Of a DNA stretch of 64,000 bases, positions 48,985 through 58,213 are shown piece by piece. Origin of the DNA: Lactarius indigo (taxonomy: Eukaryota > Basidiomycota > Agaricomycetes > Russulales > Russulaceae); assembly GCA_025766275.1 (NCBI GenBank), contig JAFKAC010000156.1, forward strand, positions 1 through 64,000, given 5' to 3'. The notes below the pieces were generated by a model. That model ran no database searches, was not told the DNA's origin, and saw only the letters and a list, made by a program, of their open reading frames with translations. The stretch's first letter is position 1; each line of letters begins with the position of its first letter. Made by a program: the position numbers and the translations under genes.

Positions 48985-50948
48985 ATGGCTCTCTTCTCTC
49001 TCACAGGCTCTCTCACAGCGCTTGGTGCCATTCTGACCTTTCCCGTTTGGCGAATCGTATACAACTTATATTTCCACCCGCTCTCCCACTTTCCTGGCCC
49101 CAAGCTTGCTGCCTGTTCCAGACTATGGTTGGCATATCGTGAGCTCGTCAGGGGCGAGTCCTTGAGCGACTTGCGCGCGGAGCTTCATCGGCAATATGGT
49201 GCGCAAAGCTATCAAGTTGTCAACTTCCTTGATGTCCATTTTTATACAGGAGAAATTGTTCGCTTGGCACCCAACGAGGTCAATCCAAGTCACCTGAATG
49301 TGCTATTTCCACCTGATAATGCCCAAATCACCTTACTCATAGCTTCACTTTTCGAATCCCGCTGCATATAACGACATATACAACCACAGAAACAAGTGGG
49401 ACAAGGATCATCTACTCTACCGCGCCTTCGACCTAGATACCTCAACAGTCGGCTTCGTACACTACTCTGACGCCAAACACCGTAGAGATGTCCTTGCCCC
49501 TTTCTTCTCCAGGACGTCGATCCTCCAAATGCAGGACCTCATAATGGAACGGGTGGGTCTCCGCAGGTCTCCACTCCACCGAGAAACGGAACTGTTTCAT
49601 CTTATTGGTGCATCAGGTGAACGTCCTTTGCGATGCCTTAGCCCATCAATTTGCGGCAGGTAAGCGTGTCGTTTCATTTGAACCAGTGGCGTAGTTCAAA
49701 CTTTTGATTCAGGCGATACAAAAGGAAGGTCTAGTGATCTCGTGCTGGGATTTCACTGCTTTTCCGTCGATGTAATCATGGCCTTCTGCTACGCGAAAGA
49801 TTGGGACGCGACGAGAGTGCCAGACTTTCAATCTGATATTGTCCTCGCTTCCCAAGCGGTCTTGCCTATCATCACCATACGCAAGTATTCGGGCACTTTA
49901 GTGAAGATAATGCGTCGTATTCCTATGTGGTTTGGTAAGAATTTCGGTTCCCCCGTGACCAGGGCGTTGTTTTCACTCCGTAAGGTAAGGACTCGCCCTA
50001 AAGCAAGAACGGCAGTTAACACGTTCCCCCTTAGATGTTCATGGATCAGATTGACGAAATCCTACGTAACCCAGCCAGCCTTGAAAATACGCCTCACAAA
50101 ATTATTTATCATTCGCTGTTGGATCCTGATGCCAATAAAGGGAGACCATTACCCTCCAGGCTGAGCCTAAGGCACGAAGCGGCGGCTTTACTTAGTGCAG
50201 GTTCAGACTCGACCTCAATCGCCTCGACGACAATCTCGTATTATGTTTTACACAACCGTGAAGTACAGCAACGACTTGTCAATGAATTGCGTACAGCATG
50301 GCCAGTTCTGGAAGAGGTGCCGCGTTACGAGATCTTTGAAAAGCTGCCGTACTTAGCAAGTCCCTGCGACGATGACTGGTTCAGTTCGAGTGCTGATCGG
50401 CCTTTTACAGACTGCGGTTATCAAAGAGGGGCTCCGTATTTCTCCAGCAATCGCAGCACTACCGCGTGTAGTTCCCCCAGAAGGATCGACGATAGCTGGA
50501 ACCTTCATTCCTGGCGGGGTAAGTCCCGGGTTATGTGGCCCGGCCGATTCCGGTGCATACTCACAGGATCGCAGGCGGTCGTCGCCCAAAGTTTTATTTA
50601 TGTACACCGTTCACCCGCTGTGTACTCCGACCCGGATGAGTTCATCCCAGAGCGCTGGCTAGGAGAAGACGCAAAGACACATGAGGCCTCGCTGTCAGCA
50701 TTCTCGAAAGGTCCCCGTAGCTGCATAGGCATTAACTTAGCGTATTGCGAGCTGTATCTCGTCATTGCCAGCGTTTTTCGTCGCTTTGACTTGACTCTGG
50801 ACGCGGAAAGGTTCGGATTGCACCCTGCCTTTGCCATGTATCACTGAAGAAGGCCCTTAGGTCAGGGGATATGACTGTCACGGAACATTTCGTGCCGGTA
50901 TTCAAGGGCCCGCATTTGCGCGCGTATTGTAAACCTGTCTCGGATTAA
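48985..50948 (+). CDS. Cytochrome P450, tandem paralog 3
   Basis: Nine exons: 48985..49198, 49250..49278, 49343..49552, 49617..49659, 49713..49984, 50035..50355, 50411..50518, 50575..50810, 50861..50948; 506 aa, in frame. It carries the same anchor, HPLSHFPGPKLAA hinge, AGSDSTS I-helix, KEGLR and FSKGPRSCIG haem loop. Intron 6 is GC-AG. Its middle (exon 3 and exons 5-6 with intron 5) is almost identical to CYP1, including intron sequence, whereas intron 1, intron 2 and exons 7-8 differ more. The haem-proximal residue before the loop differs from the others (SAF versus VPF/VSF). Substrate unknown. Confidence 0.93.
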
Positions 50949-51930
50949 TCTAGGTTCTTGCAACGACCCGCATCTGGTTTTAGTGTACGATGGAACGGAA
51001 CTTGTCTAGCTTCCACTCGAATATACTGTGAAAATAATGAGGGAGTTTGATTGTGATCTGCGCGAACAATAGGCACCACAGCTCGTGTAAGGCACGTGCA
51101 TGATACGGATCTTATCGTTTCCCTTTCGTTTCTAGTTTGCCGCCGCGGGTCTGATCTCGAGAAACCGCAAAGATCCAGAATCACTGCCCGAAACAGCTCA
51201 CTTATTGTCTAGGTCAGATTGGACGATCATCGATATACTGGACCCGACTTGGTCGGGCCATCATCGCAGAAAGCCAAAACGAGTTGGTTTCAACGGAGCG
51301 CCTCTCGAGCTATTGTTTGATCGTCTGAAAATTAACTGGAGGATTTGGGATTAGCCTTGCATTCCTTATTGTGTTCCCCTAGATGAGCGTCGTGTGCAAA
51401 ACAGACGCCATGGATAGGGAGCCTGGGACTTGGACAAGACAAATCTCGGCGACACAGACTTGGGTCTCGAACATCCAACAAAACAGGGTCTAGGAGGGAT
51501 TCCTAAGCCTGCCATCTTGTTCCAGTATGGGCCGGCTCCTTATTAGTTTTCCTCTCGCATTGGCGCCGACTGAGGAAGTGCGATGACACCTCCGGATGCA
51601 ACGTTGCAAAAGACTTTGTCACGGAGATGTGCTCCCATCCACGAATATATTCGTTGATCGCTTGGTCCTCCACTCCTGCGGAGATATCGGAATACACACC
51701 CTCTTCGACTCTCAGAGCTCAGCGGCAACGCACTGCCACATTTATTTCCTTTGACTTTTCATACATCCAGTTCTCGCTGAAGCAAAATTTGTCCCCTATC
51801 CGGTATATGCTAGAGCAGTCATCGTCTGGGAACTGTGTCAGATGATGATGTGTAATACTGAACGATATTCTGACCTGATCATTCTGTCTGCAAAAACGCT
51901 CCTTCTCCCTCCAGTGGTCCGAGCCGCAGC
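50949..51930. other. Region between CYP3 and the BolA-like gene
   Basis: CYP3 and the BolA-like gene converge here. No gene recognised; the first 80 bases are the shared P450 3' flank. Confidence 0.5.
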
Positions 51931-52371
51931 TTAGGCCGCATTCGCACCCCCTTTAGAATCTTCCCACTGTTGCGGGGTCAGCGTTTTCTCCACCGCCAAC
52001 ATTAATAATGGGTCCCAAACGAGTGATAAGGGTAAATATACCTGGGTGAATGCGTGGATTTGGGCAATCTGTGTCTTGAGAGCTTCGTTCACTGGTACGG
52101 GACAAAGGTTAAAAAGCGTGCCACGAACATAGCGACAGCCATATAATTACCCATTTTGTGCCGGGCGAGTGTCGTCTTTCCCTCGAAATCCTGGTAAAAA
52201 GTTTTACGGTTCAATAACTCCAAGTGGTTCACGTTTGCTATCCACTACCTTGCTGACAATGAGAACGGAAAAGTTTTCCCCACAACCGCTCGAGTTGTCC
52301 TCTACTTCTACGTGCGTGACATCAATTGATTTGCGTATAGCCGCTTTGAGTTCGTCGGGAGTGACTGGCAT
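51931..52371 (-). CDS. BolA-like protein (Bol2/Fra2 type)
   Basis: BolA-family proteins bind [2Fe-2S] clusters together with monothiol glutaredoxins and take part in iron sensing. Exons on the minus strand: 52371-52249, 52190-52151, 52091-52042, 51987-51931; 89 aa, in frame, the usual length. The start ATG encodes MPVTPDELKAAI. Conserved elements are VEVEDNSSGCGENFSVLIVS with the family cysteine, then TLARHKMVNEALKTQI and the C-terminal IHAFTQKTLTPQQWE with the conserved histidine. The absence of a targeting peptide favours the cytosolic Bol2/Fra2 type over mitochondrial Bol1/Bol3 (inference). It is transcribed away from the amidohydrolase over a 161-bp gap. Confidence 0.9.
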
Positions 52372-52532
52372 TGTTGTTGATGTCTGTCGGACCAGATGAT
52401 CTGATAAGATGGTTTGTGGGGCCCATCGGCGTCTACCGCATCTGTGCTGCGCACTGTCACTCACGTGCAGACTCCCATGCGAGCGTCTGACAACTGACTA
52501 TCTGCTTCACAGATACGACGGCATTGATCATC
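52372..52532. promoter_or_regulatory. Bidirectional promoter of BolA-like and amidohydrolase genes
   Basis: Only 161 bp separate the two divergent start codons, so both promoters must share this space. No TATA box is obvious. Confidence 0.55.
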
Positions 52533-54027
52533 ATGACTAGCGCTCATGACCCAAGTATTTACGTTCGAATCCTCCAAGACTACCCTGCAATCGATAACCA
52601 CGCACACCCGCTTCTGACCGCCGAGAACCGCAATCGGCTGGCCTTTGAGGGCCTCACGTCCGAGGCAGAGGGTCCAGCTCTCGAAGATGCAGTGTACACG
52701 CTACCCCACAGCGCCGCAATGAGGGATCTTGCTCACCTGTACGGTCTTCCGCGTCACACCTCGTGGGACGACATAAAAAAGCACCGCGCCGCGCGCCCCT
52801 ATGACGATTTGTGCCGGCTATGCTTCGAAAAAGCGAACATACAATGTATACTGATTGACGACGGGCTTTCGGGCGTGAAAGATATGGCAGAAGAATACCA
52901 GTGGCACGATAAATACACGACGAGTCCCACACGGCGCATTGTACGCGTGGAAGTCATCGCCGAGGTATGTGCCTTGTATGCGACCTCCTGCCAGTGCCCT
53001 CACCCGACGGTGATACATTCCAGGATATTCTCACAGAGCTCTTTGAAGCGGGGCAACTCGACTCTGATCCAGGGATAGAGGGGCTCACCCGCTTCGCTGT
53101 GCTATTGCACACGCGTTTGAAGGCAAACGCGGATAACCCGAGCGTGGCTGGCTTCAAGTCAGTTGTCTGTTACCGCACCGGGTTGGACGTCGATGTAGCC
53201 CCGAACGTTCCGGCAGAGATCGAGGCCCTGCGTAGCATATATGGCCAATTCCGCCTGCAGGCCAACGTTCCTGTACGACTGAAACACAAACCCCTGAACG
53301 ACTTCGTCGTGCGCATGACCCTGGAAGTAGCCGCTGAACACAATAAACCTGGTATGACTTTTTTTTTTCTTGGCTCGCGTGACATGTCTTGGCGCTAGTT
53401 CCTGACACCCTCCCCTCTCAATTTGTAGTGCAATTCCATACGGGTCTCGGTGACGCGGATATTACGCTAACGCGTGCGAATCCGGCTCATCTTCAACCGC
53501 TGATTGTAAAATATCCTCGAGCTAAATTCGTGCTATTGCACGCAAGCTACCCGTATACGCGTGAAGCGGGCTACCTGACTGCTGTGTATAAGAACGTGTA
53601 CCTTGACATCGGCGAAGTGTTTCCGGCGGTGTCGAAGTGCGGTCAAGAGGCACTGATACGGCAAGCGCTAGAGCTTGTGCCAACAAACAAGCTGATGTGG
53701 TCGAGTAAGTTATTCCCTACCTTCTTTAGTGGAATTGACGTGTGGAGCTGCTACACGTGCATAGGCGATGGGCATTGGTGGCCAGAGACCTATTATCTAG
53801 GTAGCCATCAGGCACGCCAAGTTCTTGCCTCGGTGAGTACACAGCTTACTGGTCTTCGAGAGTACGAATACGCATGAACGGGGTTACGCCAGGTCTTGTT
53901 TGAAACTGTCATGAGAGACGACCTTACTCAAGAAGAAGCTGCGAGGATTGCAAAAGATATCTTATTCCATACCGCGAATCGGGTTTACCTCCTAGGGTTG
54001 GAGGCGCAGTATACTTACGTGGAATGA
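52533..54027 (+). CDS. Amidohydrolase (metal-dependent hydrolase, FluG N-domain-like)
   Basis: Five exons: 52533..52964, 53024..53351, 53429..53704, 53765..53832, 53893..54027; 412 aa, in frame. The metal-binding DNHAHP motif near residue 22 is followed by barrel elements: the VQFHTGLGDAD strand, FVLLHASYPYTREAGYL, NVYLDIGE and a late SDGHWWPE with the metal-site Asp. This order is that of the amidohydrolase-2 family, as in the N-terminal half of FluG-like proteins; the glutamine-synthetase half is absent. The substrate is unknown. The ATG at 52533 gives MTSAHDPSIY; no earlier in-frame ATG is present. Confidence 0.88.
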
Positions 54028-54546
54028 CACGTCGTGTATGTTAGAGTTGTCGTGCGCTTTGATATACGTCTGACTCGGCGGAGCTTGAGGCCGCCTGATC
54101 AAACCCTTGTGAGCAATTTCCGGGGAACGACAAAGAGTCCCACTTGTGGTGAGCACGGTCCTTAGTCACAATTTCCCTGTCATGCTCGATTTAAGCTCTG
54201 TTCCCTTTTTCGGCTAAGCCGTCTGCCCGGTCTTGCTTGTGCTGCCATGAGGCCATTGTCCTGGCCCTGACCTTATTGTGCCAGCCGGATTGGTCCTACA
54301 GTAACGTCGTCAGGCGCCCGTGGGCTATTGTTCCAATTGTCTTCGCAGCTCCAGAGGTTCTTTTTTTGGGCCCCCAAAGCGGAACGTACTCAGACGAGCG
54401 CACACTATAGCCTGACTCGGTCGTGCCAGACTAATTTTTTCTCTATTGTCTCTGAACAATTACGGCACTGCTAGATGTGATGAGATGATGATGCGACGAC
54501 TCTTCACTGTTTTCCATACAGGTTCTCATCACACCACTTCGTTTTG
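54028..54546. other. Upstream region of pheromone gene 1
   Basis: No gene. It contains several ATTGT(C) motifs, for example ATTGTCTTCG at 54336 and ATTGTCTCTG at 54445, which recur upstream of pheromone gene 2. Confidence 0.45.
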
Positions 54547-54553
54547 TATAAAG
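54547..54553 (+). promoter_or_regulatory. TATA box of pheromone gene 1
   Basis: TATAAAG, 99 bp before the start codon; the paralog has TATAAAA at a matching distance. Confidence 0.6.
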
Positions 54554-54651
54554 ACCAGGTGGTGGGAAGCAGTTTGTGATCATCAGCACCGCCTGAGCTT
54601 CGTAAACTCCCCAAGTTAAAGAGCCTTCGCACGCCTACCTCTAAGACAACA

Positions 54652-54780
54652 ATGGATTCCTTCACTTCGTTCTTCTCCATCCCCTCCATCTTCTCTGAGC
54701 CCAGGCCCGAGCCTGAGCCTTCGACCCCCATTGACTCGGATGGTAACGGCGGTAACGGCACGGGCTGCACCGTTGCGTAG
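54652..54780 (+). CDS. Mating pheromone precursor 1 (CaaX, 42 aa)
   Basis: A single-exon gene. It begins MDSFTSFF, has a Ser/Pro/Glu middle (SEPRPEPEPSTP), then DSDGNGGNGTG and ends CTVA. Basidiomycete lipopeptide pheromone precursors are 35-60 aa, usually start MD(S/A)FT and end in a CaaX box whose Cys is farnesylated and carboxymethylated after removal of the last three residues. A second cut upstream releases a mature peptide of roughly 9-15 residues; the site is not certain here. The secreted peptide acts on a STE3-type receptor of the opposite mating type. The close paralog at 57203, with the same ends and promoter layout, supports it as a real gene. No receptor gene is visible in the window. 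Confidence 0.85.
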   Translation: MDSFTSFFSIPSIFSEPRPEPEPSTPIDSDGNGGNGTGCTVA

Positions 54781-57087
54781 ACGGCATTTTATGTCATGGC
54801 ATAATATTCTCCCGTCACGAGTGAGTCCATCTTCAGTGATTCGAGAGTAGCAAATGGTTTCTGATTTTTCGTGGTGCCTCAGAATATCTATCCACGCCTA
54901 TCATATCGTATCATCAAGACTCATACTTTTCATTTGCCCGGCTCCTCCGTTATGGGTCCGGAGATTAATGGCCGACGCGATTATTTTCGACTTTCGACAT
55001 TGTGTCTTATTTTCTTTCCGGAGGTTTTGCGCCGTTCGCGCATGTATTACTCGCATTCGATTCCCCATTCCTTTCGATAAAATGAAGGGGCAATTTACGA
55101 TAGCAACCACTGTTATGTAGTCGTCGACAATATCATGTAGCATCTTCGACATGATCAACGCATTAGTTCACTCATTCCGCGGGCTTGAGAATTGTTTTGA
55201 TGTTTTCCGATATCGGTAATTGCCAAAATACCGCACTCCATTGAATGAGTGGGTAACGCTCCTTCGTCCCTGAATACTTCCATCTACAACAACTCCAGAG
55301 TGCGCAGCCATCGACCCCCATCGATCACGCGATGACAATGCCCCAGCCCCACCCTCAGTGTGTGACGCTAGCGCACTACGGACGTCAACGACGCGTTGTA
55401 GCCTCAGCCTGAGCGCAGATAGAAGAACGCATTCCTAGAAGACTACTCTACTACATCGTCTGACCCGCTAGATCTCACCTCGCTAGTCGCTACCCCTTGC
55501 TCTACCTGTTCCAGTTCTCGTTTCACAGCCGCTTCAACCTGAGGTCTGCATGACACCTCCAAACTCCAGCACCCCGCTCGACCTTCCCTCTATTCTACCA
55601 CATGCACAGAGACCCCCCCCCACGTAAGGAGTGCGACCCTGGCGGCTCAACACGTATAGTCTGGGGTCAACCATAGTGAAGCTGCTGCTTACCTCCCGTC
55701 GTCTCGTTATCACACTCAGAAACCGCAGCGGCGGTAGACATTGACTCGAACCCCCAACCCGAGGGTGCTTTCAGTACTTTCGCAGGCCCGTCTCTCGCTG
55801 CTGTGCATATTTCACTGGGGTTGTGACCCCGGATTGTTAGCTCCTAATAGGGAGCTGCCACCTCCTCATCGACCACGCCGACATGATGCCACTGCTGCAC
55901 CTCCGAACCACTAGTCGCTGATCACCACACCCACGGCAAAGCTTGCAGGCCATAGCAAGCTAGTTATCTAATCCGGTCGCTATGTCAACTGCGGAGTGAG
56001 AGGGTCGCGAGCCAACGATGCATGTCCGAGTCGAGAATACCCCAAGTTAGTCGTGAGAGTTTACTGCGCAACGGCTAAGCAGTCGCAGAAAAAAAAACGG
56101 CGGTGGGGCGCAGTGGTCAGTCAATGGAGGCCTCAAAGACGATGGACGGCGGACGAAGAGGTCCCACTATTCTGCCTTTTAAGCTGCTGGATTGACAGCC
56201 GTGGTTACCGTGGCGCGCCTCCTTGGCGTCTGTCAGGTACACAGGGCCTAAGCGTTTATCGCTGGTTTTGGTGAGCGCGCTTTGCTTTTTATCCCCGGGT
56301 TCAAGCTTTGCCTGAACACTAGACAGGGTTGCTCTCGCTATGATGTGATACCACCAAAACAGAAGGACTTCGGAAGAAGTAGTCGTTCACATGGATTGAA
56401 CCTACCTCACTTGGTTGTTGGCCCAGCACAATACGGATCTCAATTCGTCTGGTGCATTGTGTTCTTTGCAGCCGGTGCTGTTGTGCATTTTTGTGCCTGT
56501 ATGTCTTCAACTGCCCTGGGACAATGATAACACCTGTGATACGGTAACGGGACCCCAACAATAGTTGCAGAGCCAAGTGAGCGACTTCGTGTTTTCTACC
56601 CCCACCCCTTCGGATGCTTTCGGTTTGCAGACTGGCGCTCGGGGCAATTGTCCTTACCCCGGGCCTGACCTCATGTGCAACGTGGACAGAGGCACACATA
56701 CCCCTCAAAGCTTGGCTTCATTCCGATCGTCATCATGTCAAGAGGTCTATTGTCTCGATTGTCTTCGCTCTGCGAATTTTTTCCTTGAGTTCCGTACACT
56801 CAGTGTTCCACAGAATACCGGCCATGACATGACATGACTTCAAGGCACCTGGATTCGGCCCGGAACACATGCTTCTCGTCCGGAAATGGGAAAAATGCGC
56901 GACAACGTGGTGCCCTGGCTGATGTGTAGGGCATTATTGTGTCGTTTGACCGTGGTCGCTTTGGCTATTGTGAGGCTATTACGATGCGACAATACGACGG
57001 CCGCACGGGCCCGCCCCTATTGTCTTCAATGCCGATCCCCCTCGCAGCGAAGTCGAAGTCTATTCCCTTTTCCCACCGCTCAGCAAG
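54781..57087. other. Region between the two pheromone genes
   Basis: No further gene supported. It holds the 3' flank of pheromone gene 1 (similar to that of gene 2) and the promoter of gene 2. The part 55260-55950 is C-rich with scattered short repeats; a block near 55310 faintly resembles the middle of the pheromone coding region but is not a usable frame. Confidence 0.45.
55075..55190 (+). repeat. Duplicated 3' flank, copy 1
   Basis: About 300 bp after the stop of pheromone gene 1. It aligns imperfectly with 57612-57725, about 300 bp after the stop of gene 2 (shared words include TTATGTAG, ATGTAGCA and GCATTA). This shows the unit duplicated was larger than the coding region. Confidence 0.6.
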
Positions 57088-57094
57088 TATAAAA
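57088..57094 (+). promoter_or_regulatory. TATA box of pheromone gene 2
   Basis: TATAAAA, 109 bp before the start codon, mirrored by the TATA box of gene 1. Confidence 0.6.
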
Positions 57095-57202
57095 CGAGGA
57101 GGTGACGAGAGGCAGTTCCCCACCATCATAGCTTCGGCCTGAGCTTCAGTGATACACTGACTTTTCGCAACCAGCTCACATACATATTTTTCTCAACCAC
57201 CA

Positions 57203-57328
57203 ATGGATTTCTTCACTTCGCTCTCCTCCGTTGCTTCCATCTTCTCTGAGCCCGAGCCGGCGCCTCAGCCCTCAACCCCCGTCGACTCCGACGGTAACCG
57301 AAGCGGTATTGGATGCACCGTCTCGTGA
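57203..57328 (+). CDS. Mating pheromone precursor 2 (CaaX, 41 aa)
   Basis: A single-exon gene: MDFFTSLSSV start, SIFSEPEPAPQPSTP middle, then DSDGNRSGIG and the C-terminal CTVS, a farnesylation-type CaaX box. It aligns over its full length with precursor 1 (identical SIFSEP, PSTP, DSDGN and GCTV blocks). Most differences fall in the presumed mature peptide just before the cysteine (NGGNGTG versus NRSGIG), which would give distinct receptor specificity (inference). Promoter and 3' flank are also paralogous, so the pair arose by local duplication of a unit of at least 0.6 kb. Confidence 0.85.
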   Translation: MDFFTSLSSVASIFSEPEPAPQPSTPVDSDGNRSGIGCTVS

Positions 57329-58213
57329 ACGGTTCTTCTGTCGCAACGTGTTCTACCTGTTACGTGTGAGTTTTACTCTCAAAGTCCCGTGCAAGAGTCG
57401 CACGCCAAATACAGTTTCTAAATTTGTGCTGTAGAAAACACTACACATCCCTGCTCCCTACCCTATCATCCACCAACTTCGTTCTCTCGGTGTACCTCCC
57501 TCCGCCCTGGATGCGCGGAGAAAAAATGGGCAACACATTTGTATTTTGGGACCTATTTGCTATTCGTTTGGGGATTTATCCTGTTTCTGTACTACCAGCG
57601 ATTGTGTTCTTCCTTTTCACCAAATGAGGGGTTAGTCTACGATGGCGACATTATTCTGTAGTGGTAGTCGATGTTATGTAGCACAATCAATGCATTAATT
57701 CATTGTTCTCAGGTGGGATCGTAATTGTTGTATTGTATCGTATGATCGCCCGCGTTTCCTTCCCACGTCACGGATCCGTGTGTGGGACAGGAACAGCGTG
57801 AATATTACTTAAGCCAGTCAGACTGGTATTAGTCATCAGTTGAGGGATCTGAGTTGCTTTCGAACGCCACGCATTTCCGGTCTTCGGAACAGTTGGCCAA
57901 ATGGCTCGCGGATAGATATCTGGGCTTCGATAGCCTGCGTGGTGGCCTAGGCACATAATCGTAAGGGGTGATTGTGAACAGTTTATGGAAATACGAATGT
58001 TGCCGATGTCGCTATCACCATCTCTTAAAGCGTACTTCGTCTGTAGTGAGGTACACATTCAAGGGACGACACAAACAATAACAGCCTCATTACAAATCAA
58101 GACAAAAAAAAGAAGACATGTAGGGTGTCAGCTGATGAAGCCAACACCTGCTTACAGAGCGAATTTTTAAAAAAAAGTAACGTTCCGTCGTACACTTCCT
58201 GTTCCCCGATGCA
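57329..58213. other. Region between pheromone gene 2 and CYP4
   Basis: Convergent 3' flanks. No gene recognised. Confidence 0.5.
57612..57725 (+). repeat. Duplicated 3' flank, copy 2
   Basis: Counterpart of 55075-55190 at the same distance behind pheromone gene 2. Confidence 0.6.

Noticed and set aside
55260..55420. Third, degenerate pheromone gene
   Set aside because: A short stretch resembles the PSTPxDSDG-coding block, but there is no start, no frame and no CaaX end.
55730..55780. tRNA-like B box (TTCGA core) on the minus strand
   Set aside because: The flanking bases cannot form a T stem or acceptor stem.
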